From contig JACKBX010000009.1 in NCBI GenBank assembly GCA_020634375.1, positions 62,001-126,000 on the forward strand: a DNA stretch of 64,000 bases. The letters run 5' to 3'. The first letter of the stretch is position 1. The number at the start of each line of letters is the position of its first letter. Made by a program: the position numbers and the translations under genes. Shown here piece after piece: positions 16,375-24,713 of this stretch. The notes beneath the pieces are model-generated. The model was not told the origin of the DNA. It searched no databases and worked only from the letters and a program-made list of their open reading frames with translations. This stretch comes from Ardenticatenaceae bacterium. Its GTDB lineage: Bacteria > Chloroflexota > Anaerolineae > Promineifilales > Promineifilaceae.

Positions 16375-18195
16375 ATGAACATCGCCGACCACAACTGGCT
16401 TATCACCCTCATCAGCCGCCATTTTAGCGCGGATGACAGGGAGACCCTGTGCCATACCCTGCACGTAGACCCCGAAAGCATCGCCTGCGACGCCGCCAAC
16501 CTGGTGACAGAATTGGCGCGGCAAGGGCGGCTGCAAGAGTTGATAACCTATTGCAAAAGCGAACGCCCGCGCATCGAATGGACGCCACCCCGTCGCAAAT
16601 TCCCCTTTGATCGCAACCACGCCTTTACCGGACGCGAGGCGCTGCTGACACAACTAGAAACCAGTTTGCGGCAAGGGGGCACTGCGGCGGTTACTCAATC
16701 CATTTCTGGAATGGGTGGTGTAGGCAAGACACAGTTGGCATTGGAATATGCCTACCGCCACGAGGATGAGTACGCCATGATTGGCTGGCTGCGTGCGGAC
16801 AGCGCAGAAACGCTGGCGGCTGATTACGTGGCATTGGGACGGCGGCTGGATTTGGCGGTGGACGCTATGCCGGAACAGACGGCGCAGATTGCCCTGGTGC
16901 GGCAGTGGCTGGAGAGCGCAAACGAGGCGTGGCTGCTGGTGTTTGATAATGTGGACACGCTGCTGCCCAACGACCTGCGACCCTACCTGCCGCAGCGACA
17001 GCGCGGCCATATTTTCATTACCAGCCGCAGCCCTGACTGGCACAGCCTGGGCAGGGTACTGTCTTTGGATGTATTTATGGAGGAGGAAGCGGCAGCGTTT
17101 TGGGCACAGCGTCTGGGTATAGTTGACCAACAAGAAGCGGCGGGAAAACTGGCCGAAGATTTAGGCCGCTTACCATTAGCGATGGAACATGCCGCAGCCT
17201 ACGTAGGGGCAAAGGGCTGTACCCTGGCGCATTATCGTCATTTGCTGGCAACCATGCGACAAAAGTTATGGGCAGAAGCGCCGCCGCCCTACGCTTATCA
17301 CGAAGCCACCATTGTGACCACCTGGCAAGTTGCATTTAAGGAGATACGGAAAGAGCCGACGGCGCTGGCTTTGTTTAACCTGTGCTGCTTTTTGGCCCCG
17401 GAGGCGATACCACTGGCGCTGCTGCGCGACCACGCCGCCGCCCTGCCGCCGGAACTGGCCGCCGCTGCGGGCGACGCCCTGGCGCTGGACGAGGCCATAG
17501 CCATGCTGCGCCGCTACGCCCTGGCCGCCCGCGATGGCGACACACTGGCCGTACACCGCCTGGTGCAAAGCGCCGCCCGCGACCGCATGACGCCGGAACT
17601 GGCAAGGCAGTGGGCGGAAGCGGCCATTCATATGGTGGAAGATGTTTTCCCGGAAGATCCAAACACGCTGCACGCCTGGGAAGACGGCCCAAGGTTGCTA
17701 CCACAAGTTTTAGCGGCTGTTGAACAAGCTGTTATTTATGAAGCTGTGCCCGAAACAACAGCCTTTCTTTGCAATCAAGCCGGATTTTATTTGCAAGAGA
17801 TGGGTAACTATCCTGCGGCACGGCCGTACTACGACCGCGCCCTGGCAATTGACGAAAAGGCCCTCGGCCCCGACCACCCCGGCCTTGCCACTGACCTCAA
17901 CAACCTGGGGATGCTGCTGAAAGAGATGGGCGACCTGCAAGGGGCACGGCCGTATCTCGACCGCGCCCTGGCAATTAAAGAAAAAGCCCTCGGCTCTGAC
18001 CACCCCTCTATTGCCACCGGCCTCAACAACCTGGGGCTGCTGCTGCAAGAGATGGGCGACCTGCAAGGGGCACGGCAACATTTGCAGCGGGCGCTTGCCA
18101 TTTTTACGGACAGGCTCGGCCCCAATCACCCCAACACGCAAACCGTCCGCCGCAATCTGGCCGGCGTTGAGGCGCAAATCAACCAATCGTCGTAG
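16375..18195 (+). CDS. STAND NTPase with N-terminal effector-associated domain, NB-ARC and TPRs
   Basis: A 606-residue protein. Residues 1-70 resemble effector-associated (EAD, EAD7-like) adaptor domains: SRHFSADDRETLCHTL, then a helix ending GRLQELITYC. An NB-ARC ATPase follows, with GMGGVGKTQLA at about 112-122, Walker B LLVFDNVDT near 186-194 and ITSRSP near 217. The C-terminal about 130 residues are three kinesin-light-chain-like TPRs of 42 residues, nearly identical in DNA. Such proteins are NLR-like switches in bacterial conflict or signalling; the EAD would recruit an effector by homotypic contact. AGGAGG lies 4 nt before the ATG. No effector with a matching EAD is visible here. Confidence 0.82.
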   Translation: MNIADHNWLITLISRHFSADDRETLCHTLHVDPESIACDAANLVTELARQGRLQELITYCKSERPRIEWTPPRRKFPFDRNHAFTGREALLTQLETSLRQGGTAAVTQSISGMGGVGKTQLALEYAYRHEDEYAMIGWLRADSAETLAADYVALGRRLDLAVDAMPEQTAQIALVRQWLESANEAWLLVFDNVDTLLPNDLRPYLPQRQRGHIFITSRSPDWHSLGRVLSLDVFMEEEAAAFWAQRLGIVDQQEAAGKLAEDLGRLPLAMEHAAAYVGAKGCTLAHYRHLLATMRQKLWAEAPPPYAYHEATIVTTWQVAFKEIRKEPTALALFNLCCFLAPEAIPLALLRDHAAALPPELAAAAGDALALDEAIAMLRRYALAARDGDTLAVHRLVQSAARDRMTPELARQWAEAAIHMVEDVFPEDPNTLHAWEDGPRLLPQVLAAVEQAVIYEAVPETTAFLCNQAGFYLQEMGNYPAARPYYDRALAIDEKALGPDHPGLATDLNNLGMLLKEMGDLQGARPYLDRALAIKEKALGSDHPSIATGLNNLGLLLQEMGDLQGARQHLQRALAIFTDRLGPNHPNTQTVRRNLAGVEAQINQSS

Positions 18196-18450
18196 GGGCG
18201 GGACAGGCGGGAAACCCCGTTAGCAATGACGAAACACCTTGTCCCCCGCCTGTCTCGCCCGGATGCCCCCTCGCCGGGCGAGACGGCGCGGAGACACGGC
18301 CGTTTGTTTTGCCCAATGCCATTCCGCGCCGTCCCGCCCCTACCCACCCCATTGACAATGAACAATTAGCAATGAACAATGAACAAAATCTGGAGTGGAG
18401 GCTTTAGCCGGAACGGGCACACGCACCGGCTAAAGCCTCCACTCCGGTCA
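18192..18450. repeat. Composite repeat element, copy 1
   Basis: A segment of about 259 bp, bounded at its left by GTAGGGGCGGGAC whose complement GTCCCGCCCCTAC occurs about 150 bp later, so the first part can fold as one long stem-loop. It then has CAATGAACAATTAGC words and a hairpin with 20-bp arms beginning GGAGTGGAGGCTTTAGCCGG (18392-18445). The whole segment is repeated 267 bp downstream with small differences. Confidence 0.85.
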
Positions 18451-18458
18451 TGATTATC

Positions 18459-18715
18459 GTAGGGGCGGGACAGGCGGGAAACCCCGTTAGCAATGACAAA
18501 ACACCTTGTCCCCCGCCTGTCTCGCCTGGATGCCCCCAATCGCCGGGCGAGAGACGGCGCGCCACACCGTTTGTTTTACCCAATGCCATTCCGCGCCGTC
18601 CCGCCCCTACCCACCCATTGACAATGAACAATTAGCAATGAGCAATGAACAAAATCCGGAGTGGAGGCTTTAGCCGGAACGGCACACGCACCGGCTAAAG
18701 CCTCCACTCCGGTCA
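18459..18715. repeat. Composite repeat element, copy 2
   Basis: A near-identical second copy of the preceding 259-bp element, with the same outer inverted repeat and the same GGAGTGGAGG hairpin at 18658-18710. Small indels distinguish it (for example near 18535-18560). Additional hairpin copies without the outer element occur at 19079-19121 (left arm degraded) and 19657-19710. Confidence 0.85.
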
Positions 18716-18794
18716 TTCACCATTCACCCCTCTTTAGCCGACACCCGGCACATTTTCATTGATGGCGCTGCGCAATTGCTCCTGTCGTCTCCTC

Positions 18795-19063
18795 TGTCGA
18801 ATACATTCAGGGCCGATTGCGGCCTCCTACAATCCATACTGAATAGATTCAGACCCCTTTGCTGTATCCCCCAATTGATATTGAATTGATTCAGCATTCA
18901 TTGCCGAACACTGCAATGGATGCTGAACTCATTCAGCATAGGTTGCTCTATCCAGCAGTCTATGCTGAACCTATTCAGTATCCATTGCAGCATATAACAA
19001 CCTATGGTGAGTTCATTCATGACCGGTTGCGGCACACTGCAATCCCTGCTGAATCTGTTCTGA
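18795..19063. repeat. Degenerate 42-bp array with dyads every 21 bp
   Basis: Units begin at 18795, 18837, 18879, 18921, 18963 and 19005, with a partial one at 19047. The units are divergent, but all carry a TGCTGAA-N4-TTCAGCA-like dyad centred at position 9.5 and a CATTGC-N8-GCAATG-like dyad at 30.5, again 21 bp apart. The sequence is different from the array at 10.28 kb but the geometry is the same. No protein-coding signal is seen. Confidence 0.8.
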
Positions 19064-19212
19064 AAGGCCAAATCCGGCATGGAGGCAGCAGCGCACACGC
19101 AGCGGCTAAAGCCTCCACTCCGGTCATTTACCATTCACCGTTCACCATTCACCATTTTTTTAAGAAATCCTCTTTCACTCCTGTACACGTAGATGTGGGG
19201 CCAATTGTCATG

Positions 19213-19385
19213 TCATACAATCAATGCCACACGGCCGTGTTATTGATTGCAGAATCATACAATTCAGGCCACACGGCCGTGTTATTGATTGCAGAACAAC
19301 ACAATCTATGCCACAGCCATGTGGAACCGGTTGCGGGATGCCGCAATCCAGTCCACATCCAGTCTACAACCTTGTGGAGCCGGGA
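19213..19385. repeat. Third 42-bp array, centred on ACGGCCGT palindromes
   Basis: Units start at 19213 and 19255 (almost identical), 19297 and 19339 (degenerate). In the first two, CAATCAAT and ATTGATTG flank ACACGGCCGTGT (dyad centre 21.5), and a GATTG...CAATC dyad crosses the unit boundary at 42.5, giving the 21-bp step once more. Confidence 0.75.
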
Positions 19386-19769
19386 ATGGCTAATGGTAAA
19401 TGGTGAATGGTGAACGGCGCTTTTCATTCACCATTAGCCATTCACCATTCACCATTGACAATTTTTGGCCTGGTCCCCGCGCCGGCTCGCCCAACTGGGC
19501 AAGGCATCGCCTTGCCCCTACATACCCGTCATGGGTAGGGGTTTGGCGCTGCCAAACCCAATCTGCCAAACCCAAGCAGCCAAACCCAATTCGTAGACCC
19601 ATTTGCAAGGTGACGTTTGACAATGAGCAATTAGCAATGAACAATTAGCAAAATCTGGAGTGGAGGCTTTAGCCGGAACCGGAACACGCACCGGCTAAAG
19701 CCTCCACTCCGACCATTCATCATTCACCATTCACCATTCACCATTCACCATTTACAATTCAGGATTCCT

Positions 19770-21740
19770 ATGGACATTTCCCCTTCCCAACTCAAGTATT
19801 TGCAACTGCTGGCCCAGCAGTACCCCACCATTCAGGCCGCGTCAACGGAGATTATCAACCTCAGCGCCCGGCTGCATTTGCCCAAAGGCACCGAACATTT
19901 CATCTCCGACATACACGGCGAATACGAAGCGTTTGTGCATGTGCTGAAAAATAGCTCCGGCTCCATCAAGCGCAAAATAGACGAGATGTTCGCCAACAGC
20001 CTGACCGAGCGCGAGCGGCGCAACCTGGCAACGCTGATCTACTATCCCCGGCGCAAACTGCCGCTGCTGCTAGAGCAGGCCCCCGACGAAGCTGAGTGGT
20101 ATCGCCTGACCCTCTTCCGCCTCATCCGCGTCTGCCGCGTCAGTTCATCCAAGTACGGCCGTGCATCGGTACGCGCCGCCCTGCCCCCCGATTTCGCCGA
20201 CATCATCGAAGAACTGCTGCACCAGCAAGAAAGCATTGACAACCGCCTGGCCTACTACGAAAGCATCATCGCCACCATCATCGAGATTGGGCAGGCGGCG
20301 GCCTTCATCGTCGCCCTGGCCGAACTGATTCAGCGGCTGGCAATAGACCGCCTGCACATCATCGGCGACATTTATGATCGCGGCCCCGGCGCACACCTGA
20401 TCATAGACGAATTGATGCACCATCCGGCGCTAGACATCCAGTGGGGCAACCACGACATTTTGTGGATGGGCGCGGCAGGCGGCAGCGAAGCGTGCATAGC
20501 AAACGTGATCCGCATCAGCCTGCGCTACGCCAACATGGAGACGCTAGAAAACGGCTACGCCATCAGTATGCTGCCGCTGGCCTCCTTTGCCATGAACACC
20601 TACGGCGACGACCCCTGCGACCTCTTCCAGCCCAAAGAGACCGGCGGCGAAGAGTTCACAGAAAATGAGCTGCGGCTGATGGCGCAGATGCAAAAGGCGA
20701 TTGCGATCATCCAATTCAAGCTGGAGGGGCAAATTATCCAGCGACGGCCGCATTACGACATGCAAAACCGGCTGCTGCTGGACAAAATTGACTACGAGCG
20801 CGGCGTCATCCAGCTAAACGGCCAGACCTACCCGCTGCGCGACAGCCATTTCCCGACCATTGACCCCGCCGACCCCTACACCCTCTCGCCAGAGGAGGCG
20901 GCGGTGGTGAAACGGCTGCGCCTCTCGTTTGCCAACAGCAGCAAATTGCAGCAGCACACGCGCTTCCTCTATTCCAAAGGGAGTTTGTATCTGGTGCATA
21001 ATGGCAATTTGCTCTATCACGGCTGCATTGCCATGAATGACGATGGCTCATTTATGGCGCTGCGGCTGCACGGACAAGAGTACGCGGGCAAGATTTACAT
21101 GGATCGCGTGGAGCGGCTGGCGCGGCAGGGCTATTTTGCCACCGACGCGGAACAGAAACAGTATGGGCTGGATGCCATCTGGTATTTGTGGAGCGGCGGG
21201 CGCTCGCCGCTGTTTGGCAAGGATAAGATGGCGACGTTTGAGCGCACGTTTATCGCCGATAAGGAGACGCACCGTGAGAATAAGAATGCGTATTATCGGT
21301 TCCGAGATCAGGAGGAAACGGCCGATAAAATCCTGCGCGAATTTGGCCTCGACCCGGAGACGGCACATATTGTTAACGGGCATGTGCCGGTGGAGGTGAA
21401 GCGCGGCGAAAGCCCGGTGAAGGCTGGCGGCAAGCTGCTGGTGATTGACGGCGGCATGGCGAAGGCATATCAGGCCAAGACGGGTATCGCCGGGTACACG
21501 CTGATTTATAACTCGTATGGCCTGCTGCTGGCGGCGCATGAACCGTTTGAATCCACGCAAAAGGCGATTGAGGAGGGGTGCGACATTCACTCGAAAACGG
21601 AGATTTTGGAGCAGAATCAGGCGCGGATTTATAATGTGGCTACGGATATGGGCCGGGAGATGCAGAAGCGCATCGCGGAATTGAAGGGGCTGCTGGATGC
21701 GTATCGGGTGGGGCTGATTAAGGAGAATATTGAGGCGTGA
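19770..21740 (+). CDS. fbp: Fructose-1,6-bisphosphatase, class III
   Basis: A 656-residue class III fructose-1,6-bisphosphatase (calcineurin-like metallophosphatase fold), which hydrolyses fructose-1,6-bisphosphate in gluconeogenesis. Metal-binding motifs are visible: ISDIHGEY (near 45-52), GDIYDRGPGAH (near 199-209), WGNHDILWMGAA (near 230-241) and later NGHVPVE. The length matches the family (about 640-670). Its upstream region is entirely repeats. The stop TGA starts the GTGAAACGTGA repeat that runs towards the next gene. Confidence 0.93.
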   Translation: MDISPSQLKYLQLLAQQYPTIQAASTEIINLSARLHLPKGTEHFISDIHGEYEAFVHVLKNSSGSIKRKIDEMFANSLTERERRNLATLIYYPRRKLPLLLEQAPDEAEWYRLTLFRLIRVCRVSSSKYGRASVRAALPPDFADIIEELLHQQESIDNRLAYYESIIATIIEIGQAAAFIVALAELIQRLAIDRLHIIGDIYDRGPGAHLIIDELMHHPALDIQWGNHDILWMGAAGGSEACIANVIRISLRYANMETLENGYAISMLPLASFAMNTYGDDPCDLFQPKETGGEEFTENELRLMAQMQKAIAIIQFKLEGQIIQRRPHYDMQNRLLLDKIDYERGVIQLNGQTYPLRDSHFPTIDPADPYTLSPEEAAVVKRLRLSFANSSKLQQHTRFLYSKGSLYLVHNGNLLYHGCIAMNDDGSFMALRLHGQEYAGKIYMDRVERLARQGYFATDAEQKQYGLDAIWYLWSGGRSPLFGKDKMATFERTFIADKETHRENKNAYYRFRDQEETADKILREFGLDPETAHIVNGHVPVEVKRGESPVKAGGKLLVIDGGMAKAYQAKTGIAGYTLIYNSYGLLLAAHEPFESTQKAIEEGCDIHSKTEILEQNQARIYNVATDMGREMQKRIAELKGLLDAYRVGLIKENIEA

Positions 21741-21780
21741 AGACGTGAAACGTGATGCGTGAAGGCGTGGAACGTGAAAA
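21738..21780. repeat. GTGAAACGTGATGCGTG repeat
   Basis: Tandem degenerate CGTGAA words directly at the fbp stop codon, extending to the ribosome binding site of the next gene. The TGA of fbp is the first of them. Confidence 0.65.
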
Positions 21781-21787
21781 GGAGTGG

Positions 21788-22273
21788 ATGGTGAATTATC
21801 AGAGCTGGGAGGAGACGGTTCCGAATCATATAAAAGGTGATTCTTTGTGGAAGATGGAAGCATATAGGTTGGCGCTGTTTGCTGCGGATATTGGTTGGTT
21901 GGATGTCACCAAGTTGGCACAGGACAAGCGCACTCTGCGGTTATCTGATCAGCTTTACCGTGCATTAGGGAGCGTGGGCGCAAATTTAGCGGAGGGTTAT
22001 TCGCGGAGTTCAAGCAAAGACCGGGCACGATTTTATGAATATGCGCTTGGCTCTGCCCGTGAAAGCCGCGATTGGTATTACAAAGCCCGGTATCTCTTGA
22101 GCCAAGATGTAACCGATCATCGCCTTGATTATTTGACCAAAGTCATCCGTCTATTGCTAACAATGGTTCCGCAGCAGCGAGGCCATACCTTGAAAGAAAC
22201 AACCCCTATTTACGAAATTGCCCCGTTGCTAGAAAATGTGCCATTGCCATATGCAAATAGCGATATGCAATGA
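21788..22273 (+). CDS. Four-helix bundle protein (S23/23S rRNA intervening-sequence type)
   Basis: A 161-residue protein of the four-helix bundle family first seen encoded in 23S rRNA intervening sequences: KMEAYRLAL, LSDQLYRALGSVGANLAEGYSR, shortened here to SVGANLAEGYSR, then FYEYALGSARESRDW and YLTKVIRLLLTM. The function of the family is not established. AAAGGAG lies just before this ATG, favouring it over upstream ATG codons that lie in the repeat. The last codon and stop adjoin another CGTGAAAC repeat. Confidence 0.85.
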   Translation: MVNYQSWEETVPNHIKGDSLWKMEAYRLALFAADIGWLDVTKLAQDKRTLRLSDQLYRALGSVGANLAEGYSRSSSKDRARFYEYALGSARESRDWYYKARYLLSQDVTDHRLDYLTKVIRLLLTMVPQQRGHTLKETTPIYEIAPLLENVPLPYANSDMQ

Positions 22274-22340
22274 AGCGTGAAACGTGAGACGTGAAACGTG
22301 AAAGGAGGGGCATCACGTTTCACGCTTCACGTTTCACGGG
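22268..22340. repeat. Palindromic GTGAAACGTGA / TCACGTTTCAC repeat
   Basis: A left arm of CGTGAAACGTGAGACGTG words and a right arm of CACGTTTCACGCTTCACG words around a 10-nt loop. It overlaps the stop of the four-helix bundle gene. Its right arm also supplies the TTCACG that sits at the -35 position of recD2. Confidence 0.75.
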
Positions 22341-22347
22341 CTACAAT
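22319..22347 (+). promoter_or_regulatory. Promoter of recD2, probably leaderless
   Basis: TTCACG at 22319-22324, a 17-nt spacer and TACAAT at 22342-22347, with 6 nt to the ATG at 22354. There is no Shine-Dalgarno sequence. The -35 box is part of the upstream repeat. Confidence 0.5.
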
Positions 22348-22353
22348 AGCCCC

Positions 22354-24636
22354 ATGAGTGAACGCGAACAGGTCAGCGGCTCTGTGGAGCGTGTGACGTA
22401 TTACAATGCCGAGAATGGCTATTCGGTGATTCGCCTGAAACCGGATAGGCGGGGGATGCTGCCGTTTAAGTATGCCAGTGGACGGGATGGGTTGGTAACG
22501 GCCGTTGGCAACCTCCCCGAAGTGAACCCCGGTGAATGGCTAAAACTGAGCGGTCAATGGGTGGCGCACGCCAAGCACGGCCGTCAATTCCAGGTCGAGC
22601 TGTGCGAACAATCCCTGCCTGCCACGACGGAAGGCATCAAGCGCTACCTCGGCTCCGGCATGATTCGCGGCGTTGGCCCGGTGATGGCCGAGCGCATCGT
22701 CAACCGCTTTGGCGACGAGACGCTGGAGGTGATTGACCACGACCCGGAGCGGCTGCTGACGGTGCTGGGCATCGGCAAAAAGCGCGTCAAAAGCATCCTC
22801 AAATCGTGGGCGGAGCAGCGGGCGATCAAAGACGTGATGATTTTTTTGCAGTCGCATGGCGTTTCAACGGCGTTAGCCATCAAAATTTACAAGAAATATG
22901 GCGATGATTCGTTGGCGATTGTGCAAAACAAGCCGTACCAGATGGTGCGCGACATTTATGGCATCGGCTTTAAGACGGCCGATAAAATTGCCCAAGCCCT
23001 GGGCCTGGCCCCCGATGATCCGGCGCGTATTGAGGCGGGCATCGCTTACACCCTCAACCGCATGGCCGAGGAGGGGCATGTCTACATGCCGCAAGAGGAG
23101 CTAGAGCCGGAAGCGGCGGAAATCCTGGGCGTGGAAGCGGCGAAGGTGACGCAGGTGCTGGAGCAGTTGGAAAGCAGCGATTTTGTGAAGCGGGAGCGGT
23201 TGCAGTATTCAGTAAGCAGTGATCAGTATTCAGTGAGCAGTGGTCAGTATTCAGTGGGAAGTGACCAGCAGCCAACTACCAGTAGCCAGCTACCAGCTAC
23301 CGTGCGCGAGGAGCAGGCCGTGTATTTGACGCCGTTTTACTACTCTGAGATTGGGGTGACGCAGCGGGTGAAGGGGCTGGTGGCGGAGAAGCGGTCGCGG
23401 TTGGCAAATGGTCAATGGTCAATGGTCAATCGTCAATTGCCAATTTCGCTTTCGGAGCAGCAGGAGGGGGCGGTGAGGACGGCCGTTACCCACAAAGTCA
23501 CCATCCTCACCGGCGGGCCGGGCACGGGCAAGACGACCACGCTGCGGGCGCTGCTGGATTTGCTGGACGCCAACAAACGCAGCTTTGTGCTGGCCTCGCC
23601 CACCGGGCGCGCCGCCAAGCGGCTGACCGAGGCCACCGGGCGCGAGGCGAAAACCATCCACCGCCTGCTGGAATACAACCCCGCCGAAGGCTTTGGGCGC
23701 AACGAGCAAAACCCCATTGACGCCGACATGGTGGTGATTGACGAAGCCTCGATGCTGGATTTGGTGCTGGCGAATAACTTGCTGAAAGCGATTGACCCGG
23801 CCAGCCATTTGCTGCTGGTGGGGGATGTCGATCAGCTTCCCAGCGTGGGCGCGGGGGATGTGCTGCGGGATTTGATGGCGTCAGGGGTAACGGCCGTCAT
23901 CCGCCTCGACACTATTTTCCGCCAGGCCGCCGGGTCGCTGATCATCCAAAACGCACACCGTATCAATCACGGGCAGATGCCCATCGCCAGCGAGGGCGGC
24001 AGCGATTTTTATACGTTCATCAAGCAAGACCCGGCAGAAACGGCCGATTTGCTGGTGGACATTGTGCAAAAGCGGCTGCCGCACAAATTCGGGCTGCATC
24101 CGCTGGACGACATCCAGGTGCTGGCCCCCATGTACAATGGCGGGCTGGGCGTGTCGGCGCTGAACGAGCGGCTGCAAGCGGCGCTGAATCCGCCGGGGCA
24201 GGGCAAAGCGGAGCGGCGGCTGGGCGGGCGCGTCTTTCGCGTGGGCGATAAGGTGATGCAGACGGTGAATAATTACGACAAGAATGTGTATAACGGCGAT
24301 ATTGGGCGGATTACGGCCGTTGACCTCTTGCAGCAAACGATCACCATCAATCTGGACGGGGCGCCGGTGGTGTATGACTTTTTGGAGATGGATGAGATGG
24401 TACACGCCTACTGCATTAGCGTTCACAAGAGCCAGGGCGCGGAGTACCCCTGTGTGGTGCTGCCGGTGGTGATGCAGCATTATATGATGTTGCAGCGGAA
24501 TTTGTTGTATACGGCCGTTACCCGCGCCAAAAAACTGGTCATCCTCATTGGCACACGCAAGGCAATCAGCATTGCCGTCAAAAACAACAAAACCACACAG
24601 CGCCACACGGCGTTGGACTGGCGATTACAGCAATAA
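22354..24636 (+). CDS. recD2: ATP-dependent DNA helicase RecD2 with two repeat-derived insertions
   Basis: A 760-residue SF1B 5'-3' helicase of the RecD2 (RecD-like) family. It has the N-terminal OB-like region (VERVTYYNAENGYSVIRL), helix-hairpin-helix repeats (to about 230), Walker A GGPGTGKTTT, Walker B VIDEASMLD, GDVDQLPSVGAG and the C-terminal YCISVHKSQGAEYP and YTAVTRAKKLVIL. Two insertions are read in frame from the intergenic repeat families: nucleotides 23203-23301 (about residues 284-316, Ser/Gln/Tyr-rich) and 23401-23446 (about 350-365, NGQWSMVNRQLP). Both lie in linkers just before the helicase core, so function may be kept. Confidence 0.92.
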   Translation: MSEREQVSGSVERVTYYNAENGYSVIRLKPDRRGMLPFKYASGRDGLVTAVGNLPEVNPGEWLKLSGQWVAHAKHGRQFQVELCEQSLPATTEGIKRYLGSGMIRGVGPVMAERIVNRFGDETLEVIDHDPERLLTVLGIGKKRVKSILKSWAEQRAIKDVMIFLQSHGVSTALAIKIYKKYGDDSLAIVQNKPYQMVRDIYGIGFKTADKIAQALGLAPDDPARIEAGIAYTLNRMAEEGHVYMPQEELEPEAAEILGVEAAKVTQVLEQLESSDFVKRERLQYSVSSDQYSVSSGQYSVGSDQQPTTSSQLPATVREEQAVYLTPFYYSEIGVTQRVKGLVAEKRSRLANGQWSMVNRQLPISLSEQQEGAVRTAVTHKVTILTGGPGTGKTTTLRALLDLLDANKRSFVLASPTGRAAKRLTEATGREAKTIHRLLEYNPAEGFGRNEQNPIDADMVVIDEASMLDLVLANNLLKAIDPASHLLLVGDVDQLPSVGAGDVLRDLMASGVTAVIRLDTIFRQAAGSLIIQNAHRINHGQMPIASEGGSDFYTFIKQDPAETADLLVDIVQKRLPHKFGLHPLDDIQVLAPMYNGGLGVSALNERLQAALNPPGQGKAERRLGGRVFRVGDKVMQTVNNYDKNVYNGDIGRITAVDLLQQTITINLDGAPVVYDFLEMDEMVHAYCISVHKSQGAEYPCVVLPVVMQHYMMLQRNLLYTAVTRAKKLVILIGTRKAISIAVKNNKTTQRHTALDWRLQQ
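23203..23301. repeat. CAGTATTCAGTAAGCAGT repeat inside recD2
   Basis: Three degenerate copies of CAGTATTCAGTGAGCAGTGGT, followed by CCAACTACCAGTAGCCAGCTACC-like words (here split as CCAACTACC and AGTAGCCAGCTACC). The same words form hairpins between genes at 32.1, 40.5, 49.3 and 55.5 kb. Its length, 99 nt, is a multiple of three. Confidence 0.8.
23401..23446. repeat. GGTCAATGGTCAAT repeat inside recD2
   Basis: AAATGGTCAATGGTCAATGG and a following CGTCAATTGCCAATT form a short tandem repeat of the same type as the CAATTGACAATT words found between genes. It is read in frame. Confidence 0.7.
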
Positions 24637-24640
24637 AGGA

Positions 24641-24713
24641 CAGAGATTGGGGATTAGAGATTAGAGATTGAAGACTCGCTCAATCTCTAATCTCCAATCT
24701 CCATCTTCCCAAT
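24641..24713. terminator. GATTAGAGATT hairpin between convergent recD2 and the CorA-like gene
   Basis: AGAGATTGGGGATTAGAGAT words on the left pair with CAATCTCTAATCTCCAATCT on the right. It lies between converging genes and would work in both directions. Confidence 0.7.

Larger units (their letters stand above)
18716..19769. repeat. Noncoding repeat-rich spacer before fbp
   Basis: Apart from the two 42-bp arrays, this stretch contains runs of ATTCACCATTCACC and CAATGAGCAATTAGC words (19126-19160, 19388-19460, 19615-19650, 19713-19757), palindromic GGGCAAGGC and GGTTTGGC hairpins (19497-19570) and a further GGAGTGGAGG hairpin (19657-19710). No plausible protein or RNA gene is seen. It looks like a site where mobile repeat units accumulated. 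Confidence 0.7.

Noticed and set aside
10280..19385. CRISPR array
   Set aside because: The arrays have no variable spacers between identical repeats and no cas gene is nearby; units are contiguous tandem repeats.
18716..19769. A noncoding RNA gene in the repeat-rich spacer
   Set aside because: The folding signals are explained by the palindromic repeats; no tRNA or known RNA pattern was recognised.
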